The position numbers and the translations under genes were made by a program. Positions 50,447 to 61,938 of a DNA stretch of 64,000 bases are shown here, one piece after another. How positions within the stretch are numbered: the stretch's first letter is position 1; every line of letters begins with the position of its first letter. Origin of the DNA: Saprolegnia diclina VS20 (lineage: Eukaryota; Oomycota; Saprolegniomycetes; Saprolegniales; Saprolegniaceae); assembly GCF_000281045.1 (NCBI RefSeq), contig NW_008246068.1:1332989-1396988 (forward strand), written 5' to 3'. Under the pieces are notes generated by a model that worked only from the letters and a program-made list of their open reading frames with translations, did not search any database and was not told the origin of the DNA.

Positions 50447-53400
50447 ATGCGTGTAGCGACCGTCGTCGGCCTTCTCGGAACCTGGCTCGCGGTAGGCGTT
50501 GCTGCAAGGCAAGAGGCGCGTACGTGGCGCAGAGATATGCCAGCGATCTTCACGGCCATGTAGGCTGCACGCTCCAGTATGGCCAGACATCGGCCACGTG
50601 CGAGCTCGCGCACTTTGGAGGCTTTCTAGCGTCGCCAGCCGTCATCCTCGATGCCATCGTGGTCGCTGACCCCCTCCACGCATGCGCACCTCTGACCATG
50701 GCCGTGCCACCGTCGACGCTCGTGCTGGTCGCTCGCGGCGAATGTGCGTTCACAGACAAGGTCGGCTTCACCGAGGCTATGGTCCAAACCCAACATCACT
50801 GCGTAGCTACGCCACGTCGCCGCTGCCGGCAGCACGTGCATGGCCGTCATGAACCACAACGATGAAGTGTTTCCGATGGCCTCGACCGAGATTGCAAACC
50901 AGAGTGTCCTCGCGGTCGTGCTTGGCCGCTCCGACAGCGTAGCGTTGCGCACGGCCATGGCGACCAACGCGCATCTTCCAGCCTCGTTCCGCACGTCAAC
51001 GCATTGGTTGCAGCAGTGCTCGTCGCGGCTTGAAGCGCTCTTGTCGACAAATGTGCCGCGCGCCGCTGCCACGACGTTCACGGCATGTGCTCGGCTGCTG
51101 GACGCCGACAATTCGGTCGACTCGGCGGTCCACGCGGCGTTCTATATTGATGCGATGACGCGCTTCGCCAGCGATGCGCATCGTGCGTGGGACGCTCTTC
51201 AGTTTGCTGCTGTGCACAGCGCTGTCGCCGTCGCCGCGGTCGCACCCAGCGCCAACCATTGGCTGGTTGCCGCCGAACAGTTGCAGCTCTGGGGCCGCCT
51301 CGACGACGCAGCAATGTACTATACGCACGCACTGGGGCTCGACTTGTCGCCGACGCAGCACACCCGCGCAGTCTGCGGCGCAGGCCTCACGGCCTTTCTG
51401 CGGGCTGAAATCGTCGAGGCCAAGGCGCTCTATGACGCCTGCGAGACCGTCGCATCGCACGCATTTCCGACGCTGTTTGCCGTGGCCGTCGACAGCTTTC
51501 GCAGTCTCTTTTCGAAAAGAGACGTCGATGCGTTGCTCGAGGTACTGCGTGGCCAAAATGCGTCGCTTTTGTGTCGCCATCAAGTGGAGAATGGGCGCGT
51601 CACATTGCAGTTTGCGTCACCGATCGTGCGCTACTACTATGAGACATGTACGCAAATGGGGGTCTTCCTCGACGAGCTGGGGGCGTTCGAAGCGTCGCTG
51701 GCACATTTCCAACGCGGCCTTGCGCTCTGTGGCAAAGCCTCTGGCCTTCACGTACGCTCGCTGTGTTTCTTCGCGTGCTCATGTGGGCTAGGTGCGGCTG
51801 GCGCTGGCGATTCCATCGGTCTTTGACTCTCTCCCCGCCATGGAGGCATACATGAAGGCGCTGTCGACCCGCGTTGACGCACTCACAAACGACGACCTAG
51901 CACCAGACGTACAGAGCGCACTGCGACCAGACGACGCGGGGTACCTCGCATGGACGATCACACCGCCAACCATGCTGCTTGGTTACCAGGTTCGTCAAGC
52001 TCTCTGGCGAGTACTGCTAGGACATTTCTTGCAGGGCTTGCCGACTGCCGATGTGCAGGCCCGCATCGTTGCCATGTACGAGCGACTGTACCCGGCAGCG
52101 CTCTCCTCTGCGACGGAGGTGGCGTCATTGCACGTTGCCACCAAGAGACGCGTGGCGTTTGTCTCGTCATGGTTTCGGTCCCACTCGGTGGGGAAGCTTC
52201 TCCGAGGCATTTTAGAGCACCTGGATCGGTTATCGATGACTAAACTACGAGTATGGACGCCAACGGTGGTTAGGGCAACGCTCGAGGTGGCGGTGTATAC
52301 GTCGTCGCACTTTTTCCCGATCTCGACCACGGACACCATCACGGCGGCGATCATGGACGCCGTGGATCGTTTCGTGGTGCTGCCACACGACGCTGTGGAG
52401 GCGCTTGCCCTCTTGCGCGCCGACGCGATCGACGTGGTCGTGTTTCCAGAACTTGGTATGGACGCGTGGACGAGCTTCCTTGCCCACCACCGGTTTGGCC
52501 GCGTCCAGTGCGTCTTTTGGGGCCACCCGATCACGACGGGTTTAGTCGACAGCATCGACTACTTTCTTGGCTCGGGTGGGTTGCCCTATAAGATTTCGAT
52601 CTGATCGAGTGTTGGCTCTGTTGCCAGATCTCTACTGGGACGACGACGACGACGAACAAGCAGATGCAGCCTACTACACGGAGCAGCGTGTTCGGTTCTC
52701 GAGTCTCTCGACGTACTTTTACCAGGTTGCCATTGGTCTCACAACGAGGCTCTTAACCTAAAGGATGGTCTAGCCAGAGCCAGTCGCGTTGCATGTGACA
52801 GCCCGCGATCACTTTCACTTGCCGCCTTCCAGTCACGTGTACCTATGTCCCCAAGTACGAGTCTCGGGCTACAATTGGGGTGGTCATCTCGTATGACGTA
52901 GACGCTCATGAAGCTTCACCCCGCGCTGGACGTCATTTTCAGAGACATTCTCACAAGCGACCCCAACGGGCTCGTCGTCCTTCTCTACTCGCCGCGCCAA
53001 ATCGTGTGGAAGCACCGGGTCCGGGACCGACTTGCTCAATTCGCGCCAGCCGTCCACGACCGCATCCTCTTTCTCGAGACGCAACCGTACGACAAATTTC
53101 TCTCCCTCCTCGCGACCTCGGATGTGCTTCTCGACCCGTTCCCGTTTGGCGGCGGCGTCACGACCCTCGACGCCCTCGTCGTGGGACTGTACGTACCATC
53201 GACCAAGTTGCCAATTCGAGTAGCAATGATCTAGACCGGTCGTGACGTTGCCGGCCAAACAGACAGTGGTGACGCTCGCGGCGGGCTTTTGTCGCCGCCT
53301 CAACCTCTCGACGTGTATCGTGCAGGATGAAGCGGCGTTTGTGGCGACAGCGGTCGCGCTCGCATGCGACAAGGCGCTTCAAGCGAGCGTCCGCCAAGAG

Positions 53401-53478
53401 ATTCGGGACGCCCATCGGGCTTTGTACCACGACAAGGCGGCGGTCGACGAGTGGAGTGCCTTCTTGCGCACCGTGTAG
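50447..53478 (+). CDS. Signal peptide + PA domain + TPR-like repeats + GT41 (OGT/SPINDLY-like) glycosyltransferase
   Basis: Ten exons (50447-50519, 50564-50760, 50807-51751, 51792-51989, 52035-52228, 52274-52575, 52628-52725, 52774-52854, 52902-53188, 53235-53478) keep one frame of 872 residues. Order: a signal peptide (MRVATVVGLLGTWLAVGVAA); a protease-associated (PA) domain (ILVARGEC-like LVLVARGECAFTDKV); a helical region with TPR-like pairs (LWGRLDDAAMYYTHAL, GAFEASLAHFQRGLAL); and a GT41-type catalytic region (RVAFVSSWFRSHSVGK, VVVFPELGMD, VQCVFWGHPITTGLVDSIDY, VYLCPQTLMKLHP, DVLLDPFPFGGGVTTLDAL, GLPVVTLP). GT41 enzymes such as OGT act in cytosol and nucleus; a signal peptide and PA domain would place this one in the secretory lumen. 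The donor sugar is unknown. Confidence 0.88.
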
Positions 53479-53944
53479 CCTACTCGTGCTAAGCAGCTTG
53501 ACGGGTGTCTGCGACGGTGTGTGTTGAATCTGCAGTCGTCGGCCTTTGTCATGTCGTTCGTCATTCACTCGCCAAAACTTGGAGTGTTCCGGTAAGGGGC
53601 AATAAGAAATGACTCTTGGTTATGGGCAGGAGATACTGGCACGTCGTTGCACGTGAAGCGAAGACCGTTGATTGGACAAGGGCTCTCTGCAATCTATTTG
53701 GACGCAGGAACCTTTCACTGGTGCGGCTGTCACTGGGCTACTGGGCTCCTCGTTAGTAGGTCTTATTCAGCACACCCGGTCTACTCTACTTTGCAATGTA
53801 GCAATATGGTCCCTCATGTCGAGCTCGTTTCGTCTGAGTGTTGAGTGATACAGGGTATATGTTATAGTATTGCATTTGGGTTTCATTTTTTACAATAAAC
53901 TTGTGTGGCGTGTGTCTAGTCTAGTTAGATAAGAGGAGAAGTGC
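53479..53944. other. Intergenic region between convergent genes
   Basis: About 470 bp between the PA-GT41 stop and the START-FYVE stop. AT-rich 3'-UTR-like sequence with AATAAA-like ACAATAAAC near 53893. No gene seen. Confidence 0.4.
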
Positions 53945-55837
53945 TCAGACGACTTCTTCCACAAACGGGCTCTCGCGCAGCGGCGCGTCGTCCGTGTGCC
54001 GAGGCGACGAGAGGCTGTAGCGCGACCGCGCTGCCCGATCGATGGCGTCCAACAAAAACGCCTGCTCGGCCAGCGTCTGGTCCATCTTGCGAAAGCTGTC
54101 GCGGATCTCTGCGCGGGGCGTTCCGACCGGCGTCGCATTCCGCGAGTTGGCCGCCGACATGGTCGCTTTCGTGAGCGTCGCCGTCTCTTTGGCAACGCGG
54201 CGCGCCTTGACCGACATCTTCCAGAGCTCATGGGCCATCGTGTTGGAGTCCATCTTGGCGCCGTGGTCGTACGCGGTCTTGTGGCCGTTGGCGTCCGTGA
54301 AGGGCGTCGGTGACGACGCATCGTTGACAGCAGGAAACTCTTCGTCTTCGCTCGGCGACGTCAAGTTTTTCCGGCGGTTGGTGCTCGAGCGCGACTCGCC
54401 CGAGTTGGTCGACGGGTCGGTCTCGAGCGAGAAGAACGAGAGCCGGTTGTTCGAATCCCGGTACGTCGAGCAGTCGCTGACTAAGTTGGATACAAATGTC
54501 AGGAAAAGTGTCGGAAAATCGCCAGAAAAATGATAGGACGTACGGTTGGTGCCGTTGGGGGCGCGCTTGGCCGACGACGAGCACTGCGACGACGACGCCG
54601 TCGACGACCGCGCATACAGCACGCACGGCTTGCAGAACTTTTCAATGACTGCGTGGTGGTGGGTGATCTCGAGCAGCTCCGTGCCGTAGATGGGCCGCAG
54701 CACCATGCATTTTTTGCACATAACCTACCCCTTGCCACATGAGAATTTCGATACCTGGGCGAAGAATGAACATACCTCGCCGCACGCCCGGCAGTGGTGG
54801 CGGGCGCGAAAGAGCCCGAACGAGTGGTGGCATGCATAGCACTCCTTGCGCTCACTACAAACTTTAATCAGAAGTGAACCCCAGAATAAGAAATAGATTT
54901 ACCTGTCCGGAACCCACTGCACACGATCGCAGAGCGGCCGGCGCGAGATGCGATAGGACTCGAGGTGGATCGAGAGCTGGTGCATAGAGTTGAGGAGGTT
55001 GGTCGAGAAGGCTTCGACGGCCCGCGACGGGAAGCTGAGGCTGCCTTGCGGATCAATGACGCCGATCGTGGTCATGCGCGTGCCGTTGGTCGGCGACGTC
55101 TGGAAGAAGACAGCGACTTGGATGTGGGCGCGGACGAGGTCGAACGGCTTCTCGAGGAGCGGGCAGTTGGGCACGTCGACCGAGTTGCAGAGGATGTAGA
55201 AGAGCTGGTTGCCATCGCTGTCCATGGTCGCCCCCGTGGTCTTTAGCACGCACGTGTCGCGGCGGCTCGCGGAGCGCACCGGCGTGTTCCACGCCATCCA
55301 GCAGAGGCTCGAGAAGCGGCAGAAGCGCAACGGGTCTTCTTCGTCGCTGTGCTTGAGCACGTGCAGCATGACGCCGTCGACAAACATGCTTGGGAAGTAG
55401 ATCTGGCCCCAGCGCCGGAGCGAGTCCGTGTCGTCGGCGTACATGAGCTCCATCATCTCGAGCGGACCGCCCTCAATGTCGGTGCGGCACGTAAACTTGA
55501 TCTCGCTGGACCCGCCTTTGGTCGTCTTCTTCTTCATGCGCACCACCGAGTCCTCGCGCTCGTAGACCGAGTAGCCCTGCGCGTCGACCTCGTGCCGGAA
55601 CGGCCGCGGCAGGTGTGGGTGGCTGTGCGACCGGTGGCGCGACTCGGTGCTTTCGCGCTCGACGTACAGATTGGCGAGCGCGACGTCCAGGTGGCGCGAC
55701 GCTTCGGCTTCGTACATGGCGGTTTGGCTGGCCGAGAGCCGACCTTTGCTGGAGCTGCTCTCAAAGTAGCTCGACCGCAGCGGAAACGGTGACCCAAGCG
55801 GAAGGCCGCCGGCCATCATAAAGTCGCTCCCCACCAT
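53945..55837 (-). CDS. START-like/FYVE-domain protein
   Basis: A predicted phosphoinositide-binding protein of endosomes. ATG 55837 opens a 300-residue region with the look of a START-like lipid-binding domain in oomycete FYVE proteins (MMELMYADDTDSLRRW, MFVDGVMLHVL, RFCRFSSLCWMAWNTP, FYILCNSVDVPNCP, IGVIDPQGSLSFPSRAVEAF). A FYVE zinc finger follows across two introns: WVPDR, then CYACHHSFGLFRARHHCRACGE, then VMCKKC ... FCKPCV, with the W-x2-D and R-x-HHCR-x-CG signatures complete. The C-terminal 200 residues are Ser-rich with a helical stretch (KMSVKARRVAKETATLTKATM). START-FYVE architecture is expanded in oomycetes, which supports the lineage call. The stop is at 53947-53945. Confidence 0.9.
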
Positions 55838-56674
55838 GAGATGCGACGAGTCCGAGTGAGGCGAAGAAGCGTGAATTGTTGGCGTCGGCTCCGCGTCAAA
55901 TCGCCAAGTGCACTTTGCCGTTCATGACCATTGCATCCTGCTCTTCCCGAGATCCGCCTGTCGCCAGGTGGCAAATGCCAGCTGGATTCATCACCACATC
56001 ACACGTCCGCGCCGCCATCGACGCACAACACACTCACGCCCGTATGCTTCTCGATGGGTGTCTCCATTCGAGCAACGGCGACGACAGCACCATGCACCTC
56101 GTGCTCGGTACTACTCGCATGCAGCGCTGGATACCCCCCGGCCTGCTCCTGCTGCGCCGATTTCCCACCTCGATAATCTATTTTTCACAGTGTAGTCGCC
56201 CGAGCTTGAAGTTGCTGGACGTGCGCAATATTTGGGCTCCCACTGTGAACAGTAGCCGCAGCATTGCATACAAAGAGCAAGTGCGGGGCCGTTCGTTGAA
56301 GGCGTAGAAGAACGGCGTCGAGTACAGCCACCGGCCCACAGTAGTAAAATACTTATTTAAGAGGGCGCTGAAAAGCACCCAATGCGCAGCGCTGTTACTC
56401 ACATCGCGTCGCCACGCGGCTGCATCGCCGGCGCGCCACTTTGAAGCGCGTTGCCGTCGCCCAGAGGCGCCACGATGCCAGGACGCCAAGGCTGTCGGTT
56501 CCAATAGTGGCGGTCGCTGAATCTGGTCGACGTAACCCGTGTACGCACCGTCCCTTTCTGCTGCTATTCTGATACCTCGAATGTGTGGTCAGCAAATGCG
56601 TCGGACAAGGGGACGTGGACTGGCTAGCAGCTGCTCTCTACGGCATCAAATCGCATTCATTTTGGATTCACAGG
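55838..56674. other. Intergenic region between divergent genes
   Basis: About 840 bp with short frames of no clear composition. A GNAT first exon might lie in the last 100 bp, where the frame is open upstream of the chosen start. No motif is recognised. Confidence 0.35.
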
Positions 56675-57344
56675 ATGAGATCGGTGGCGGTCGACAGCGT
56701 CGTTTTGTCCGAACGCCAAGACTTGACGGAAGCCGTCTTTGAGCTCTTGCAGGACCAATGGCCGATACATGCCGAGACGCGCCGTCGCAGCCTCTCGCCA
56801 TCGCCCAACGAAGAGCGCGTGCTGCTTCTCACGTCGACTTGTGATACTGGTTTGGACCATGGCGTGGTGGCACACGCCCAGTTGAAGTGGCCGCAACCAC
56901 ACGTGTGTCTCGTGGTGTCGGTGGTTGTGCATCGCGCGCACCGCCGCCAGCATGTGGGCGAGACACTCATGGCGGCCGTCGACGCGCGTATTCGCGCTAG
57001 CAACCGAACCAACGGCCCCGTGACCACATACGTCTGGACCGCCGATCAAGGTAAGGTGCCCTACTATTGTGTGTCCACCGTGACGTAATGCAGAGGCATT
57101 CTTTGAACGTGTCGGGTACCGAACCTGCGCACCGTTCGACGGTCGCCATCGCGCGGTCGCCAGGCTCGACCAAGTGCAACAGCATAATCTGTCCAGCCTC
57201 CTCCAGCGGCGCAGCGCCGCCGACGACAACAGTCGCCTGGTATCGAACGCGCACGCACGCAGGAAGCTCAACCGCTCTCTAGGACGTCACGTGGCTGAGC
57301 AAGACTTTGGTGTAGCGATCTTCGCGCAAGATACCGGCCTGTGA
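56675..57344 (+). CDS. GNAT-family N-acetyltransferase, NAA80-like
   Basis: Transfers acetyl from acetyl-CoA to an amine. ATG 56675 begins MRSVAVDSVVLSERQDL, then ELLQDQWP, VVAHAQLKWPQPHVCLVVSVVV, the acetyl-CoA-binding loop in HRAHRRQHVGETLM (a variant of R-x2-G-x-G/A), and TYVWTADQ. A 43-nt intron (57050-57092, GTAAGG...ATGCAG) leads to EAFFERVGYRTCAPF, the usual final GNAT strand, then a charged tail to TGA 57342-57344. The layout resembles NAA80 (actin N-terminal acetyltransferase), but that is a guess from pattern only. The frame is open upstream of 56675 to 56585, without a better start. Confidence 0.75.
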
Positions 57345-57415
57345 TTCGCTGAAAATGAGCCAATGAAACAAATCGACAGAAAGATTTACGACGTTCAAAG
57401 GTCATTTTAACTGCC

Positions 57416-60206
57416 ATGCAGCGGCGCAAGAGCAGCAAGCGCAGCGCGCCCGCGGCCATGGCCTACTCGTTGGAGGAGGCGACGTGCAAGGGCCCGATCA
57501 CATGGGCGGATCCCGTTCTCGCCGTGCTTCTGGCGACGACGCTGGGCGTGTATGGCGCGACCTTGTATCCGAGCGTCGCGGGCGGTGATAGCGGGGAGCT
57601 GCTGGCCGAAGCGTGCCACTTGGGCGTGGCCCATCCCCCTGGGTACCCGCTCTACAGCATGTTGAACCATGTCGTGATGCAGTTGCTGCCTGGTGGCCCG
57701 TCCAAGGCCTGGCGTGCCAACGCCTTCTCCGCGGGTACTTGTTGAGGCATGCTTCTTCAACCCAACTGACCCACCCATAGCGTGCGACGGCCTGTGTGCG
57801 ATATACATCTACTGGTCGACGCTGCTTTGGCTTCCGCGGTACTACGATGTATGGATGGTGCGCTGCGCGGGTGCAACTGCGGCGGTACCAAGCCTCTCGT
57901 GATGACCTACGATTCCATCTGCGCACTGGGTGCAAATTTGTAGATCGGCTTTGCGCTCAGCCCGCTTGTCTGGACGTACGCAGTTGGCGCCGAGGTTTTT
58001 TCGCTCAACAATGCGTTCGCTGGCGCGCTTCTCTACGTCCTCCTTCGCTTTGCAACAGTGTCATCGCCGTGGCCACTCGCCTACGTTGGCGCCATTCTCT
58101 GCGGCCTCGCGCTCACCAACCAGCACACGATCGTGCTCTTTGAGCTGCCGCTGATTCCGTGGGTTCTGTGGACACTGCGCGCGACGCTGAGCCTGCGACG
58201 ACTCGGGCTCCTTTGTCTTTGCTTTCTCGTCGGCCTCGCCCCGTACGCCCCAATGACACTCTCTCGTCACCCGCTCGATTCTGGGTGTAGGTATGTGTAC
58301 TTGCCGTTGACGTCCTTTCTGCAGCCGCAGCCCGGGTCGTGGGGCGACGTCACTTCCTTCAGCGGCTTTGTCCACCACCTTCGGCGGGGCGGTACATGTG
58401 CATGAATAGGCCAACATGGTCGACATCCATGGTCGTAGACTATGGCACGTTCCGCCTTTTCTCGACCGAGAAGGAGACCGAAGGACTCTACGAACGCCTC
58501 GTGCTCTACTTTGCCGACCTCGTCCAGCGCGAGGTACACCGTTGCTGCTCTACGTTCTTAGTTTGCACATGCGACATGCACACAGGGCAGCTATGTCGTG
58601 GCGCCGTTGGCCGTCGTTGGCTGCGTCGCGTCGCTCCGCCACGCGGCTGGGCCGGTCGTGCTCGCCATGTACCTCGTGTACATACTTGGTTTCCACGCGC
58701 TCGCGAATCTCCCGCTCACCGAAGGACTTCTCTACGGCGTGCACATGCGCTTTTGGCAGCAGCCCAACGTCCTGGCGTTCACGTATGCGGGCGTCGGACT
58801 CGGCACTCTCTTGCAGGCCCTGCCGACGCGGCCGACGTGGCGGCTTGCGATTGGTGCAACGTGCGCCGTGGGCGCGGGGGTCGGGCAATACCTTCGCTGG
58901 CACGACCTCTGCGACCAAAGCAGCGCTTCGTACGACACGATCCAAAACGTCAAGTTGATATATTGATGGACCGTCTAGGTACATTGCGCAGTACGCCAAG
59001 GCGCTTCTGGCCCCGCTCCCAAAGAATGCACTCGTACTGATCAACTACGACTTGCAGTGGACGTCGATGCGGTACCTTACACGCTGCGAAGGCTACCGGT
59101 ACAGTGCAACGATTTCCTGTATCCAGAGACAGAAACTCGATTTAGACCGGACCTCACGATCATCAACCTCTCGATGATGACGTATGCGTGGTTTGGCACC
59201 AAGCACACACAGTACCCGGAGCTAATTTTTCCTGGCTCACACCTCGTGCCGGCGTCGGCCTCGGTACCTCTACCTTCTTGAATCCGAATGACGAAGCTAC
59301 TGTCACCAGCAAAATGGCGGGTTCAGCTTGTTGCAACTGCTCAACGCCAACGCCAAGCGCTATCGCAAGGCCGGCATCTACCTCGGCGGCCAGCTCAACT
59401 ACAAGGATACCGACCTCTTGCGCGCGTACACGTTCGTACCGCACGGCCTCCTCGACAAGGTAATTTGCATGGCTTCATCTCGGACGTCAATGCATAACAA
59501 ACCGGCAGCTGCACAAGTCGTCGCAACCCGTGTACCGCCGCCTCGAGACGTGGCATGCGCAAATGACCGCGACGCTCCGTGTCGTCCATCGCCACCTGCC
59601 GTCGCTGCCACCGCCGTCCCGCTACAACGACGAGACGTGGGAGTGGACCATCGTACGTCGACTAACTAAAGCTGTCGACTCAGTGGAGCGCGTTAGGCGC
59701 GCGACTACCACATGAAGAAGCTTTCGCTAGCGACCTTTCTCTTGGACGAGACGATCAAGGCCAATGGCTCCATCGCTTGGCTCGCCGAGGCGGCCAAGCC
59801 CATGGAGCATTCGCTCCTCTTTGAGCCAAAGCAGTTCTGGACCGACGACCTCCTCAAGAACCTCGTAATAACGTCTTCATGGCGGCGGGACCCACGTCAA
59901 AGGTGTAGGGTCTCGCCTACGCCTACATCGTCAAGTCCCCAGAGACGTTTCCGGCCGAGGCGACGGACGTGCTCTTGCCGCACGTTGGTGCAAGCGTGTC
60001 GGATGCAACCAAGTACGCTTCTGCCTCTGAGGGTAGAGCTCGAGTGAACGTGTAGTTGGAAGGACCGCGCGAGTGCGCGCATGTTGGAAGTATGGCACAT
60101 GTGGCTGCAGCTGCCGTCGGCCAAGCGCGATCCAGGCTACGCGGCCATTCAAGGCATTGTCGGTCAGTTCCTCCCGTCGTCAGCTGGGCACACGCCATCA
60201 ACATAA
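57416..60206 (+). CDS. TMEM260: TMEM260-like membrane glycosyltransferase (DUF2723)
   Basis: TMEM260 is an ER O-mannosyltransferase with many transmembrane helices. ATG 57416 gives MQRRKSSKRSAPAA, then a helix and the diagnostic YPSVAGGDSGELLAEACHLGVAHPPGYPLY. Later exons show SPLVWTYAVGAEVFSLNN, LCGLALTNQHTIVLFE, PQPGSWGDVTSFSGFVHHLRR, DYGTFRLFST, MRFWQQPNVLAF, INLSMMTY and FPGSHLVP, then lumenal TPR-like C-terminal exons ending NWKDRASARMLEVWHMW...TAA 60204-60206. About a dozen introns, mostly 40-60 nt. One apparent intron near 58955-58979 is only 25 nt, which is unusually short and may hide an error. It is convergent with eIF2B alpha, stops 15 nt apart. A CCAATGAA box lies about 55 bp before the start. 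Confidence 0.88.
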
Positions 60207-60221
60207 GCGAGCGAGCGACCT

Positions 60222-61175
60222 TTATTGATAGAGCTTGATGAGTTCGTCCGAGACGGCCGACGGCGTGAGGACACCGAGGTCCGTAAAGAGGAGCGAGATG
60301 TAGTGGGGCGGCGTGTAGTCGCAGGACGGGCTACCGACCGTGAGGTTGGCCTGCGCCGTCGTCTTGGGCCGGCACGCGCACGCCGGGAGGTTGCTCATGT
60401 CGTCCTTGCGGCTGTGGGGAAAGTCGCTCTGGTTGAGCGGGTAGAGACGCGCAAACTTGTAGCTCTCGGCCGCCACGTAAAACGGCTTCTTCATCGCATG
60501 CGCGATCATGGCGGCCGAGAAGGTCCCGATCTTGTTGACAATGCCGCCGTTCTCGACGACGCCTTCGGCGCCGACAATCACCATGTCGACCTTCTCCATG
60601 TAGTAGCCCATGGCGGCGTCGACGATGACGGTCGTGGGGATGCCCGCCTTGGAGAGCACCTCGGCCGTCTTGTAGCCGGCGCCGTTCGGGCGGCCTTCGG
60701 TCACGAGCACCGAAAAGTGCTTGGTCTTGGCGGCCTGGAGGAGGAGACCGGTCACGACGCGCGACGCGCCGTGCGTCAGCACCTGCATGCCGTCGCGCAC
60801 AAAGTTGTGGCCAAGGTCGGCGATGCGCTTCCGGCTCAAAAGCGACGTCTCGGCAAAGAGCTTGCCGCGGTCGATGAGCTGGCTCTTGCACTGGTCAAAG
60901 TCGTCAAACTCGAGGAAGCAGCGCGTGACGTAGCGCAGGAAGAGCTGGCACACGGCCGTGACAGAGATGGACGAGAGCGCCTGCGTCGGCGCCGGCCCGT
61001 CGGCGGCCGCCTTGAGCTGCGCCGCCGCTTCCGTGAGCGCGCTCTCGATCTCCATCATCGTGCTCGCGCTCGAGCGCTGGACGACGCCCGTGAGCGCCTT
61101 GATGACGGCCACCGCGATCGCCGAGTCGGGGTCCTGGAGGTACGCCAAGAAGTCGTCGACCACCTTGGTGCTCAT
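60222..61175 (-). CDS. EIF2B1: Translation initiation factor eIF2B subunit alpha
   Basis: A regulatory subunit of eIF2B that senses phosphorylated eIF2. ATG 61175 gives 317 residues in one exon, close to the 305 of other eukaryotes: an N-terminal helical part (MSTKVVDDFLAYLQDPDSAIAVA), then the Rossmann-like core with THGASRVVTGLLL, FSVLVTEGRPNGAGY, VDAAMGYYMEKVDMVIVGAEGVVENGGIVNKIGTF and KPFYVAAESYKF, then DYTPPHYISLLFTDLGVLTPSAVSDELIKLY, the conserved end. The ACCAATAA element near 61212 lies about 35 bp before the start. Together with eIF2B epsilon at 36.9 kb, this window carries two of the five eIF2B subunits. Confidence 0.96.
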   Translation of the reverse strand: MSTKVVDDFLAYLQDPDSAIAVAVIKALTGVVQRSSASTMMEIESALTEAAAQLKAAADGPAPTQALSSISVTAVCQLFLRYVTRCFLEFDDFDQCKSQLIDRGKLFAETSLLSRKRIADLGHNFVRDGMQVLTHGASRVVTGLLLQAAKTKHFSVLVTEGRPNGAGYKTAEVLSKAGIPTTVIVDAAMGYYMEKVDMVIVGAEGVVENGGIVNKIGTFSAAMIAHAMKKPFYVAAESYKFARLYPLNQSDFPHSRKDDMSNLPACACRPKTTAQANLTVGSPSCDYTPPHYISLLFTDLGVLTPSAVSDELIKLYQ

Positions 61176-61938
61176 GGCGACTGTGCGGAAATTGCAACTG
61201 GCCACAAGACCAATAATCGAATATGTCGTACCCCGGGGTACGCATTTCAAAACCAGTGCAAATTACACGATTTAATATTCTGTTTCAAGCCTTTCCCGAT
61301 TCACGACCCAGAAGGCAGTGCGAGAAGACCGACACGGGTCCTAGGTCCTACACGCTCATAGAGAGAGAGCCATCGTATACACCCACGTTCTATTACACGA
61401 TCCAATCAGCACCATCGTGACCGATCGACAAACAGTGTATGGACCCAACCGCTGGATGCAACAGAAACGCTGAACGACGAGGAGGCAACGAGGAGGCCCA
61501 AGCCTACACCAAAGTATACACCACGATCACTCTGTCTACAAACTACAAGACGAGTCCTCAGGCGAGGCGCGCAGCCGAATCGGCCCCAGTAACCTTACGG
61601 CATCGCCCTGCGATCTGGGCCAAGGACTACATTTGCCCTTGGACTCGGACTGCGGCGCTCGACCCGAGAATCTCGCAAGCGCGCAATTTACTGCAGTGGT
61701 TTCTACGGGAAAGGATGCCAAAATTGTTGACGTTTCTGCATGGCACTGGCCCTTTCGTCGACCCGACTGCGAAATTCCGTTTTCCCCGAAGCAAGATCAT
61801 CGGTGAGGAGTTGAGCGCTGCTCTTCAAGGAAGAGAACGGGTGGCTTTTGTCGGTGGCCACACGCAAGGATACAGACGATATACGAATCTTAACGCGGCG
61901 AATGCACCAAAGCTGTTGCGTCAGCGCTGCTGTGCTTG
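61176..61938. other. Intergenic region with a 201-codon plus-strand open frame of unknown nature
   Basis: 760 bp between two minus-strand genes. The frame 61439-62044 (MDPTAGCNRNAERRGG...) is open for 201 codons but shows no domain, no transmembrane helix and mixed composition, and its last 100 bases run antisense over the PX-VPS9 gene. I do not call it a gene. Confidence 0.3.
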
